Positions 1-7,474 of a stretch of 9,251 nucleotides of DNA are shown piece after piece; the first letter of the stretch is position 1, and every line of letters begins with the position of its first letter. Where the stretch lies: the NCBI GenBank assembly GCA_937906915.1, contig CALCUU010000240.1:1-9251 (forward strand). The letters run 5' to 3'. Origin of the DNA: an uncultured Phascolarctobacterium sp. Lineage in GTDB: Bacteria; Bacillota; Negativicutes; Acidaminococcales; Acidaminococcaceae. A program made the position numbers and the translations under genes. Under the pieces are notes generated by a model. The model did not search any database, had not been told where the DNA came from, and saw only the letters and a program-made list of their open reading frames with translations.

Positions 1-48
1 GGCTTGCAATCTGCTGTTTTTGATTCCCGGATTATTGGTGAAAAATGA
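1..48 (+). CDS. 3' end of an unidentified upstream gene (partial)
   Basis: The frame that stays open from base 1 reads GLQSAVFDSRIIGEK and stops at TGA 46-48. The stop shares ATGA with the first dnaE start codon at 45, a 4-nt overlap typical of translationally coupled operon genes. Only 15 residues are visible. I cannot assign a family, and the tail does not resemble the ends I know for WhiA or YvcK proteins. That this frame is a real gene is inferred from the overlap and the absence of any other leader for dnaE. A chance open frame of this length is also possible. Confidence 0.45.
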   Translation, partial: GLQSAVFDSRIIGEK

Positions 49-3000
49 TGACTAATTTTACACATCTACATGTGCATACACAATTTAGCCTTTTAGACGG
101 CGCAGCGAAGATTCCTGATTTGGTTAGCTATGCTAAAGTATTGGGAATGAAAAGCCTTGCCATTACAGACCACGGTGTTATGTATGGCACCATTGATTTT
201 TATCAAGAGTGTAAGAAGCAGGGCATCAAGCCTATTATCGGTTGCGAAGTGTATCTTACTACCGGCTCCCACTTGGAGCGTAACAACCGTGGCTTGTACC
301 ATTTAATCTTGCTGGCTGAAAATATTGAAGGCTACTATAATTTAATGAAGATAGTTTCTCTGGCACAGCTTGAGGGCTTTTACTACAAGCCCCGTGTGGA
401 CAGGGATATTTTGCGTGCGTATAGCAAGGGAATAATTTGCCTTAGTGCTTGTATCGCAGGCGAGCTGCCCGTGTACATTCAACAGGATAATATGGACGGG
501 GCACGTCGCTGCATTGAAGAGCACATTGAAATTTTTGGCAAAGAAAATTACTTCCTTGAAGTACAAAATCACGATTTGCCGGAAGAGCACAAGGTTAATA
601 GAGCCTTGAAGCAGCTGGCAAAAGAATATGGCTTGGGCTTGGTTGCTACCAACGACTTACACTACGTGCGTCGTGAGGATGCGGAAGCTCAAGACGTACT
701 GCTGTGCCTGCAAACCAGCAGTACCGTTGATGAACCTAATCGTATGCGGTTCCCCAACGACCAGTTCTATTTGAAAAGCTATGAGGAAATGGCAGACAAG
801 TTCCCTGATTGCCCCGAAGCTTTGGAAAATACTAACATTATTGCAGAACGCTGTAATGTTGAGCTGGAATTTGGGCATCTGCTTTTACCGGAGTTTGGCG
901 TTCCGGAAGGCTTCGATGCTAAAACTTACCTGCGCCATTTGTGCGAGGAAAGCTTAAAGAAAAAATATCCCCAAGCTGATAAAGTAGTTTTTGACAGACT
1001 TGATTTTGAATTACAAATCATTGGTCAGATGGGCTATGATTGTTATTTCTTGATTGTTTGGGATTTTATCGAGTACTGTCGTCAAAATAAAATTTTAGTT
1101 GGTCCCGGTCGTGGTAGTGCGGCAGGGAGCATTGTTGCCTATCTTTTAGGCATTACCAATATTGACCCTCTGCGTTACGATTTGCTCTTTGAACGTTTCT
1201 TGAACCCTGAGCGCGTTAGCATGCCCGATATTGATACGGACTTCTGCTATGTAAATCGCGACAAGGTTTTAGATTACGTCGTGCGCCGTTACGGACAAGA
1301 GCGTGTGGCGCAAATTGTCACCTTCGGAACACTGCAGGCGAGGGCTGCGGTACGTGACGTTGCCCGTGCATTAGGACAATCCTACAGCTTTGGTGACAAG
1401 GTTGCCAAAATGATTCCCAAGGAATTGGGCATTACCTTAGAAAAATCTTTGCGTACTAGCAACGATTTACGGGAGCTGTACGAAAGCGACCCAGAGGTGC
1501 AGCGCCTCATCGACCTTGCCAAAAGCGTTGAGGGTATGCCCCGTAACGTAGGCACCCACGCTGCAGGTGTAATCATTGCTCCGGCAGATTTGAAAAATTA
1601 CGTGCCCCTGCAATTAGGTGCAGAAGGTTCTGTAATTACCCAATACGATAAGGACAAGCTGGAAGGTCTTGGGCTTTTGAAGATGGACTTCTTGGGTCTT
1701 AGAACCCTTACCGTTATTGGCGACGCTATCAATAATATAAAGGAAACAACTGGTGAGGTTGTCGATATCGACAACATACCCTTAGATGATAAAAAGACTT
1801 GCGAAATGCTCCGTAAGGGTGATACCTACGGCGTGTTCCAGCTGGAATCCACAGGTATTACTAAGCTGGTAATGGACTTGGCACCGGAAAGCTTTGAAGA
1901 TTTAATCCCTCTTGTTGCCTTGTACCGTCCCGGTCCTTTGGGAACAGGCATGGCAGAAGACTTCATTGCCGGTCGTCACGGTCACCGCACTGCGGAAATA
2001 CTGCACCCCTTAATGGAACCTATCTTGAAGGATACCTATGGTGTAATCTTGTACCAAGAACAGGTAATGCAAATCACCTCTGTTCTTGGTGGCTTTACCT
2101 TGGGTCAAGCAGATATTTTGCGTCGCGCCATGGGCAAGAAAAAAGCCAAAGAGCTGGATTCCATGCGCGAAGACTTCATAAAAGGTGCGAAAAAGCTCCA
2201 TAATATCCCTGAAACTTTAAGTGGCAAAATTTTCTCCCTCTTGCAACACTTTGCAGGCTATGGCTTTAACAAATCTCACTCCGTAGCTTACGCTTTGGTT
2301 GCATACCAAACTGCTTATTTGAAAGCACACTGGCCTGCGGAATATATGGCAGCCTTTTTGGACAGCGTTATCACTGACGCTGACAAGATTAGCTGGTACA
2401 TTTCCAAATGTCGTAATTCCGGCATTAGAATTTTGCCACCTGATGTAAATGAAAGTGGCTCCACCTTTACCGTACACAAGGGCAATTCCATTCGCTTTGG
2501 CTTGGCTGGCATCAAGAGTGTGGGCGAGGCAGCGGTTAGTACCATTATTGCTACCCGCAAAGAAGACGGCGAGTTCAAAAATTTAGTTGACTTCTGTCGT
2601 CGCGTTAATATGCGCGTGGTAAACAAGCGAGTTTTGGAAGGCTTGATTAAATGCGGTGCTATGGATTCCTTCGGAGTGAAGCGCTCTCAAATGATGGCAA
2701 TCTTAGATAACGCTGTGGAGCTTGGCGCTTCTTACCAAAAGGATAGTGCTAACGGACAGCTTGGTCTCTTTAGTGATGAAAATGATTTCAGTGACGTTAA
2801 CGAGATTATCTTGCCGGACGTTGACGAAATGCCCAAGGAAGTTATCCTGCAAAATGAGAAGGAGCTTATCGGCTTTTTCGTGACTGGACATCCTCTTGAT
2901 GATTACAGGGACTCCTTGAAAAAGTACACTCCGCTGTTTTCTTTGATGGAGGACGAGAATGCCTATGATGGTAAAACCTTGAAGGTTGCAGGCATCATTA

Positions 3001-3446
3001 CTAGCTGTAACATCAAAACTACCAAGCGTGGAGATACCATGGCAATTCTTACCTTAGAAGACCTTACTGGTAAGATGGATGTTATTGTATTCTCCAAAAC
3101 ATTCCGTATCCATTCCAAGAATATTTTCCAAGATAACATTGTAGCTGTTGAAGGCAACTTTAGTATTGATGAACGTGAGTCCAAGGTTATAGCCTTTAAT
3201 ATTCAAAGGCTACCCAAGGCAATCGCTGACGTACATATAAAGATTGCGCCCCATTTGGAAAATGCTTTAGTGCAACGTGAACTGAAGCGTATTTTTGACA
3301 AGTACAAGGGCAATGACGAAGTGTATCTGCATTTGCTTAAATCTAAGAAGATTGTCAAGACAGATTCCAGCTTTTGGGTGGATTCGTCAACCAAAGGTTT
3401 TAAAGAAGAAATTACTAAAGTTTTGGGCGCAGATTGCTTTATTTAA
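45..3446 (+). CDS. dnaE: DNA polymerase III alpha subunit (DnaE)
   Basis: Replicative C-family DNA polymerase that extends DNA primers at the fork in the cytoplasm. At 1133 aa it is close to DnaE1-type enzymes. Visible domains in order: an N-terminal PHP domain (about 5-210) with candidate metal ligands H9, H11, D42, H43, E68, H86, C136, D204 and H206 all present; the palm with GPGRGSAAGS (353-362) and catalytic PDIDTDF (394-400, Asp395 and Asp397), plus the third acidic residue D548 in KMDFLGLR; a helix-hairpin-helix (GLAGIKSVGEA, from 819); an internal beta-clamp binding motif QLGLF (905-909); and an OB fold from about 979 to 1060 with a short C-terminal tail. The start is either ATG at 45 or ATG at 48. 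GGTG at 37-40 is the only ribosome binding site, and its spacing (7 nt) favours the second, costing one residue. No terminator follows. A separate proofreading exonuclease or a PolC elsewhere cannot be judged from here. Confidence 0.98.
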   Translation: MMTNFTHLHVHTQFSLLDGAAKIPDLVSYAKVLGMKSLAITDHGVMYGTIDFYQECKKQGIKPIIGCEVYLTTGSHLERNNRGLYHLILLAENIEGYYNLMKIVSLAQLEGFYYKPRVDRDILRAYSKGIICLSACIAGELPVYIQQDNMDGARRCIEEHIEIFGKENYFLEVQNHDLPEEHKVNRALKQLAKEYGLGLVATNDLHYVRREDAEAQDVLLCLQTSSTVDEPNRMRFPNDQFYLKSYEEMADKFPDCPEALENTNIIAERCNVELEFGHLLLPEFGVPEGFDAKTYLRHLCEESLKKKYPQADKVVFDRLDFELQIIGQMGYDCYFLIVWDFIEYCRQNKILVGPGRGSAAGSIVAYLLGITNIDPLRYDLLFERFLNPERVSMPDIDTDFCYVNRDKVLDYVVRRYGQERVAQIVTFGTLQARAAVRDVARALGQSYSFGDKVAKMIPKELGITLEKSLRTSNDLRELYESDPEVQRLIDLAKSVEGMPRNVGTHAAGVIIAPADLKNYVPLQLGAEGSVITQYDKDKLEGLGLLKMDFLGLRTLTVIGDAINNIKETTGEVVDIDNIPLDDKKTCEMLRKGDTYGVFQLESTGITKLVMDLAPESFEDLIPLVALYRPGPLGTGMAEDFIAGRHGHRTAEILHPLMEPILKDTYGVILYQEQVMQITSVLGGFTLGQADILRRAMGKKKAKELDSMREDFIKGAKKLHNIPETLSGKIFSLLQHFAGYGFNKSHSVAYALVAYQTAYLKAHWPAEYMAAFLDSVITDADKISWYISKCRNSGIRILPPDVNESGSTFTVHKGNSIRFGLAGIKSVGEAAVSTIIATRKEDGEFKNLVDFCRRVNMRVVNKRVLEGLIKCGAMDSFGVKRSQMMAILDNAVELGASYQKDSANGQLGLFSDENDFSDVNEIILPDVDEMPKEVILQNEKELIGFFVTGHPLDDYRDSLKKYTPLFSLMEDENAYDGKTLKVAGIITSCNIKTTKRGDTMAILTLEDLTGKMDVIVFSKTFRIHSKNIFQDNIVAVEGNFSIDERESKVIAFNIQRLPKAIADVHIKIAPHLENALVQRELKRIFDKYKGNDEVYLHLLKSKKIVKTDSSFWVDSSTKGFKEEITKVLGADCFI

Positions 3447-3464
3447 GCTATAAAATGGCTCCTA

Positions 3465-3476
3465 GACTTGCAAGTC
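3465..3476. repeat. 12-bp perfect palindrome at the etfBA promoter
   Basis: GACTTGCAAGTC is its own reverse complement. It covers the -35 hexamer TTGCAA (3468-3473) of the predicted etfB promoter, the usual place for a repressor-type operator. The flanking bases do not extend the symmetry. Operator function is inference. I do not recognise it as a Rex, CcpA or Fur box. Confidence 0.5.
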
Positions 3477-3497
3477 AGTATCAAAAAGTGTTAAAAT
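3468..3497 (+). promoter_or_regulatory. Sigma-A-type promoter of etfBA
   Basis: The -35 TTGCAA (3468-3473) is separated by 18 nt from the -10 TAAAAT (3492-3497). The -10 is preceded by TG at 3489-3490 with one base between, which makes an extended -10 element. The 5' leader would be about 37 nt and holds a strong AGGAGG ribosome binding site at 3529-3534, 6 nt before the etfB ATG. The same ten bases TGTTAAAATA occur before the addB-like gene at 8592-8601. Confidence 0.6.
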
Positions 3498-3540
3498 ATA
3501 CGTCGAACAATTTTGTTTTTTATAGCACAGGAGGCTACGT

Positions 3541-4335
3541 ATGAATATTTTAGTTTGTATTAAACAAGTACCGGACGTTGAAAAAGTTAAGTTCTGTCCG
3601 GAAACCAGAACTCTTTTGCGTGAAGGCGTTGAAAACATTATGAACCCCTTTGACCGTCACGCATTGGAAGTTGCTTTGATGATGAAAGATAAAGTAGGTG
3701 CGAAGGTTACCTGCCTTTCCATGGGCTTGCCTATGGCTACCGACGTTTTGAAAGAAGCAATCGCTATGGGCGCAGACGACGCTGCTTTGATTAGTGACCG
3801 TGTGCTTGCTGGCTCCGATACCTTGGCAACCAGCGTTACCTTGGCGGCTGCAATTAAACATTTGGGCGAATTTGACCTTATCCTTTGCGGTAAACAAGCT
3901 GTTGACGGCGACACCGCGCAAGTTGGTCCTGAAATTGCTGAACATCTTGGCATTCCCCAAATCACCGGCGCATTGAAGCTTGACTATGTTGACGACAGAT
4001 TTGTTGTTGTACGTGAAAACGAAAGCAGCGTACAAACCTTGGCTTGCGCAGCTCCTCTCCTGGTAACTGTTACCAAAGCAGAAAAAGAACCGCGCTTTGC
4101 AAGCATCAAAGGCAAAATGAAAGCTCGCAAAACCAATGTACCTATTTTGACTGCTGCTGACTTGAACCTTGACCCCTCTGAAGTTGGTCTGCCCGGTTCT
4201 CCGACCCAAGTAAAGAAATCCTTTACTCCGGAGCACCCCGTAATCAACAGCGAAATCATCAACGAAGAAGACGTAGATGTAGCAGTAGATATGCTGTTCA
4301 ATAAATTGGTTGAAGCTAAAATTATTACTTGCTGA
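3541..4335 (+). CDS. etfB: Electron transfer flavoprotein beta subunit (EtfB)
   Basis: Small subunit of the soluble ETF heterodimer, which accepts or donates electrons between NADH or ferredoxin and a flavin dehydrogenase. The 264-aa length is normal. The adenine-nucleotide fold opens with MNILVCIKQVPD and has the nucleotide-binding loop GKQAVDGDTAQVGPE from residue 117, the form found in anaerobe and bifurcating ETFs, where it holds a second FAD instead of AMP. The ETF-beta signature region, with EKEPRFASIKGKMKARK near 180-196, is intact. It starts with ATG after AGGAGG at 3529-3534 and is followed by etfA after 11 nt. Codons are strongly biased to highly expressed types. The beta assignment is secure. 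Bifurcating activity is inferred from motifs and from the ferredoxin domain on the partner. Confidence 0.96.
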   Translation: MNILVCIKQVPDVEKVKFCPETRTLLREGVENIMNPFDRHALEVALMMKDKVGAKVTCLSMGLPMATDVLKEAIAMGADDAALISDRVLAGSDTLATSVTLAAAIKHLGEFDLILCGKQAVDGDTAQVGPEIAEHLGIPQITGALKLDYVDDRFVVVRENESSVQTLACAAPLLVTVTKAEKEPRFASIKGKMKARKTNVPILTAADLNLDPSEVGLPGSPTQVKKSFTPEHPVINSEIINEEDVDVAVDMLFNKLVEAKIITC

Positions 4336-4346
4336 GGTGAACATAG

Positions 4347-5543
4347 ATGGCAATGATCGTAGATAAAGAAACTTGTGTAGGCTGCGGTGCTTGCGTTGCT
4401 GCTTGCCCCGTTGGTGCTATTTCCTTAGAAGATAAAGCTTGCATCGATGCTGATTCCTGCATTGGCTGCGGTGCTTGCGTTAATGCTTGTCCTGTAGGCG
4501 CTATTTCTGCTGAAGGCGCAGTAGCTAAAAAAGAAGTTGAAAACAACCACGGTACTGACCTTTGGGTTGTTACTGAACTGGAAAACGGCGAACCCGTTGG
4601 CGTTACCTATGAACTTATTGGCGTTGCTTCTGACCTTGCTGCAAAAGCTGGCGAACAATGCTGCGCAGTTCTCGTTGCTGCCGAAGCTGGCGACGTTCCC
4701 CAAAAACTTATCGCTGCTGGTGCAGACAAAGTTTATGTAATCGCTGATGCTAAATTTGCTGATTACAACACTGATTTGTACACTGACGCAATCTGCCAAT
4801 TGATTGACGCTTATAAACCCAGCGCTCTCCTCATTGGCGCAACTGCTGACGGTCGCGACCTTGCTCCCCGTATTGCAGCTCGCAAAATGACCGGTCTCTG
4901 CGCAGACTGCACCGAGCTTGACATTGATGTTGAAAACAAAGTAGTAGAATGGACTCGTCCTGCTCTGGGCGGTAACATTTTGGCTACCATTCTCTGTAAC
5001 GAAACCCGTCCTCAAATGGGTACCGTTCGTCCTAAAGTTTTCAAAGCTAAACCCATGGACGCAACCCGCACCGGCGAAGTAATCAACTTCACCTGCGAAA
5101 ACTTGGTAACCTCTCCTGTTGAACTTTTGAGCAAAGAAAGTGCTGTTGTAGGCAATCATCTTAAAATTGAAGACGCTGAAGTAATTTGCTCCGGTGGTCG
5201 TGGCATGGGTAGCGCTGATAACTTCAAAATTCTTGAAGAATTGGCAGCTCTCTTTGAAAACGGTACCGTTGCCGGTTCTCGTGCTGTTGTTGACGAAGGT
5301 TGGATTGGTCATTCCTGCCAAGTAGGTCAATCCGGCAAAACCGTTACCCCGAAAATTTACTTTGCTTGCGGTATCTCCGGTGCTATCCAACATTTGGCTG
5401 GTATGACCGGCTCCGATATCATCATTGCAATCAACAAAGATGCTAACGCTCCCATTTTCCAAAATGCTCAATACGGCATCGTTGGTGACGCTAACGTAAT
5501 CATTCCCAAGCTGATTGCAAAAATCAAAGCTTTCAAAGGCTAA
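4347..5543 (+). CDS. etfA: Electron transfer flavoprotein alpha subunit with N-terminal 2[4Fe-4S] ferredoxin domain (EtfA, LctC/CarE-like)
   Basis: Large ETF subunit carrying the electron-shuttling FAD. At 398 aa it is about 60 residues longer than plain EtfA because of an N-terminal bacterial ferredoxin domain. Its two cluster motifs are C10-x2-C13-x2-C16-x3-C20-P and C38-x2-C41-x2-C44-x3-C48-P. The ETF alpha/beta-type domain follows (about 70-260). The C-terminal FAD domain shows SGGRGMGS (282-289), SGKTV (329-333), GISGAIQH (342-349) and [10 protein letters not shown] (362-371). This layout is known from ETFs of anaerobes such as those of caffeyl-CoA reductase (CarE) and lactate dehydrogenase (LctC), which exchange electrons with ferredoxin. 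The SD GAGGTGA (4334-4340) overlaps the etfB stop and supports this ATG and tight coupling. 23 of 24 Lys codons are AAA, a sign of very high expression. The dehydrogenase partner is not in the window, so the substrate is unknown. Confidence 0.97.
   Translation: MAMIVDKETCVGCGACVAACPVGAISLEDKACIDADSCIGCGACVNACPVGAISAEGAVAKKEVENNHGTDLWVVTELENGEPVGVTYELIGVASDLAAKAGEQCCAVLVAAEAGDVPQKLIAAGADKVYVIADAKFADYNTDLYTDAICQLIDAYKPSALLIGATADGRDLAPRIAARKMTGLCADCTELDIDVENKVVEWTRPALGGNILATILCNETRPQMGTVRPKVFKAKPMDATRTGEVINFTCENLVTSPVELLSKESAVVGNHLKIEDAEVICSGGRGMGSADNFKILEELAALFENGTVAGSRAVVDEGWIGHSCQVGQSGKTVTPKIYFACGISGAIQHLAGMTGSDIIIAINKDANAPIFQNAQYGIVGDANVIIPKLIAKIKAFKG
4380..4481 (+). repeat. Direct 18-nt repeat encoding the two cluster motifs of the ferredoxin domain
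   Basis: GGCTGCGGTGCTTGCGTT occurs exactly at 4380-4397 and again at 4464-4481, offset by 84 nt (28 codons). It encodes the GCGACV core of each cluster motif. The following bases stay similar, encoding AACPVGAIS and NACPVGAIS. Two-cluster ferredoxins are known to be internally duplicated. The exact nucleotide identity probably reflects strong codon bias or gene conversion. Confidence 0.85.
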
Positions 5544-5611
5544 GATTTTGAAAAAGAATATTGTTCTACGAAAGTTTCTTGCAGGTATGTAAGAGTTTAA
5601 GTAGAAATCTT

Positions 5612-5641
5612 AAAAAGGCATACGGAACAGTGTGCCTTTTT
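5612..5641 (+). terminator. Rho-independent terminator of etfBA
   Basis: A 12-bp stem (AAAAAGGCATAC with GTGTGCCTTTTT, one G-U pair) closes a 6-nt loop GGAACA. It has a T tract on the right and an A tract on the left, so it could also work on the opposite strand. It lies 68 nt after the etfA stop and separates etfBA from pyk. Confidence 0.9.
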
Positions 5642-5701
5642 CTGAATGTATATATAAATGAAGGCTATGTAATATTGGGTAGCCAAGACAGGTGATAGAC
5701 C

Positions 5702-7453
5702 ATGAAAAAAACTAAGATTATTTGTACTGTTGGTCCTAGCACAGATAACGTGGAGCTTCTGGAAAAAATGATTTGCGCCGGAATGGATATGGCGCGCTTC
5801 AACTTTTCCCATGGTACCCACGAAGACCATGCCAAGCGTTTGGCAATGGTAAGAGCTGCTTCTGAAAAGGTTGATAAGGTTATCGCAACCATTGCAGATA
5901 CCAAGGGCCCCGAAATGCGTCTTGGTATGTTTGCAAATAATAAGGTAACCCTTCACGAAGGTAACGAGTTTATTCTTACCACTGAAGAGGTTATGGGTGA
6001 TGAGCACATTGCTCACGTTAACTATGCTAATTTGCCCCAAGAGGTTAGCCCCGGTAATATGATTTTGCTGGCAGATGGTTTACTTTCTTTGGAAGTAGTT
6101 GCCATTGACGGCAAAGAAATTCACACCAAGGTTGTGCACGGTGGCGAGGTAAGTAATCGTAAGCGGGTGGCTTGCCCCGGTGTAGAACTGAACCTGCCCT
6201 TCTTGTCCGAGCAGGATAAAAAGGACATTGCCTTTGCCGTAGAGCACGATATGGATTATATCGCAGCGTCCTTCGTGCAAAAGGCAGAGGACGTAATTAC
6301 CATTCGTAAAGTTTTGGAAGAAGCTGGCTCCAGCATTGGCATTATCTCTAAAATTGAGAACGAAGCCGGCGTAAAGCATATTGAAGAAATTATTAACGTA
6401 TCTGACGGTGTAATGGTTGCCCGTGGCGACTTGGGTGTAGAAATTCCTTCCGAGGTTGTACCCTTGGTGCAAAAGGATATCATCTCTCGTTGCAATAAAG
6501 CAGGCAAACCCGTCATTACTGCAACCCAAATGCTGGAAAGCATGATGCACAGCTACCGTTCTACCCGTGCGGAAGCAAGTGACGTTGCCAATTCCATTTT
6601 TGACGGCACTGATGTAATTATGCTCTCCGGTGAAACTGCTTCCGGTGATTTCCCCTTAGAAGCAGTGGAAACTATGGCGAAGATTGCTCGTCGCACTGAA
6701 GAAGCCTTGGATTATGTTGCCATTTTCCAAAAGAAAGGCATTAGCGAGCGTCTTAACTCCACTGACGCAATTAGCCATGCAACTGTGCAGGTTGCCCAAG
6801 AAATTAACGCAGATGCTATTTTGACAATTACTTCTTCCGGTTTTACCGCAAGAATGATTGCTAAATATAAACCTCGTGCAACTGTAGTTGCTGTTTCTCA
6901 TTTAGAAAAAAGCGTGCGTGCCATGCAGTATTATTGGAGCGTGAAGCCCTTGCTGGGGCCTTACTCTGAAAATACTGACGAAATGATAGAGCGCTCCCTG
7001 CAATGCGCCTTAGAAAAAGGCTTCATTAAAGAAGGGGATTGCGTTGTTATTACCGCAGGCGTGCCTGTGGGCAAGGTTGGTAGCACAAACTTGATTAAGG
7101 TGGTTAATGTGGGAACTAAATTATTATGTGGCGTTGGTATTGGCAAAAAATCTGTAACCGGTAAGGTTTGCAAGGCAAGTACCACTGCTGAATTTATGGA
7201 TAAACTGCAACAGGGAGACATTCTCGTCGTTGATGTACTGAGCGATGAAAACGTACCCCTCGCTGCTCAAAAGGCTGCTGCCATCATCGCAGAAGAAGGC
7301 GGTTTAACTTCTTCAACTGCAATCGTAGGCGTAACCTGTGGTATTCCCGTACTGGTTGGTGCGGCAAACGCAACCTCTGTTTTGCAGGACGGTCAGGTAG
7401 TTTCTGTTGATACCATTGCCGGAGTAGTTTACGACGGTAATATTAACTTATAA
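5702..7453 (+). CDS. pyk: Pyruvate kinase with C-terminal PEP-utilizing-like extension
   Basis: Last step of glycolysis: phosphoenolpyruvate plus ADP gives pyruvate plus ATP. The 583 aa match the Bacillus/Geobacillus long form (about 585) rather than the 470-aa enterobacterial form. Visible motifs: N-terminal KTKIICTVGPS; RFNFSHG; DTKGPE (66-71), where Glu71 is the residue linked to potassium dependence; the catalytic loop SKIEN with Lys217; metal ligands Glu219 and Asp243 (ARGDLG); and ATQMLESM (274-281). An extra C-terminal domain (about 480-583) ends with GGLTSSTAIVG (533-543). The Bacillus form has TSHA at this point, and here the His position is Ser538. Start: ATG with AGGTGA at 5690-5695, 6 nt upstream. 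The promoter must lie between the etfA terminator and the gene, but I see only weak candidates (TAATAT at 5670-5675). It is probably cotranscribed with the next gene, 21 nt downstream. Confidence 0.98.
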   Translation: MKKTKIICTVGPSTDNVELLEKMICAGMDMARFNFSHGTHEDHAKRLAMVRAASEKVDKVIATIADTKGPEMRLGMFANNKVTLHEGNEFILTTEEVMGDEHIAHVNYANLPQEVSPGNMILLADGLLSLEVVAIDGKEIHTKVVHGGEVSNRKRVACPGVELNLPFLSEQDKKDIAFAVEHDMDYIAASFVQKAEDVITIRKVLEEAGSSIGIISKIENEAGVKHIEEIINVSDGVMVARGDLGVEIPSEVVPLVQKDIISRCNKAGKPVITATQMLESMMHSYRSTRAEASDVANSIFDGTDVIMLSGETASGDFPLEAVETMAKIARRTEEALDYVAIFQKKGISERLNSTDAISHATVQVAQEINADAILTITSSGFTARMIAKYKPRATVVAVSHLEKSVRAMQYYWSVKPLLGPYSENTDEMIERSLQCALEKGFIKEGDCVVITAGVPVGKVGSTNLIKVVNVGTKLLCGVGIGKKSVTGKVCKASTTAEFMDKLQQGDILVVDVLSDENVPLAAQKAAAIIAEEGGLTSSTAIVGVTCGIPVLVGAANATSVLQDGQVVSVDTIAGVVYDGNINL

Positions 7454-7474
7454 AATTTGTAGGCAGGTGCAATT

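Noticed and set aside
2315..2626. 103-codon antisense frame within dnaE, and other shorter antisense frames there
   Set aside because: They are embedded in the conserved coding sequence of dnaE, without RBS or protein similarity that I can see.
3447..3467. Terminator for dnaE
   Set aside because: No stem followed by a T tract is present. The only symmetry nearby is the palindrome at 3465-3476, which has no adjacent U tract and overlaps the promoter.
3523..3537. Possible small hairpin TAGC-GCTA holding the etfB Shine-Dalgarno in its loop
   Set aside because: Only four base pairs with no extension. It is too weak to be a convincing translational switch or riboswitch.
4425..5471. 348-codon open frame antisense to etfA, and a 267-codon frame antisense to etfB (3550-4353)
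   Set aside because: Both lie wholly or almost wholly opposite strongly supported etf genes, have no RBS or recognisable domain, and are explained by the biased codon use, which removes stop codons on the other strand.
5544..5611. 68-nt AT-rich gap after etfA, tested for a small gene or structured RNA
   Set aside because: Only 4-bp inverted repeats (for example AGAA-TTCT) and no RBS-led frame. It reads as a 3' untranslated region before the terminator.
5642..5701. Promoter for pyk
   Set aside because: TAATAT at 5670-5675 and TATAAA at 5653-5658 are possible -10 elements, but neither has a convincing -35, so no separate feature is called even though a promoter must exist here unless etfBA reads through.
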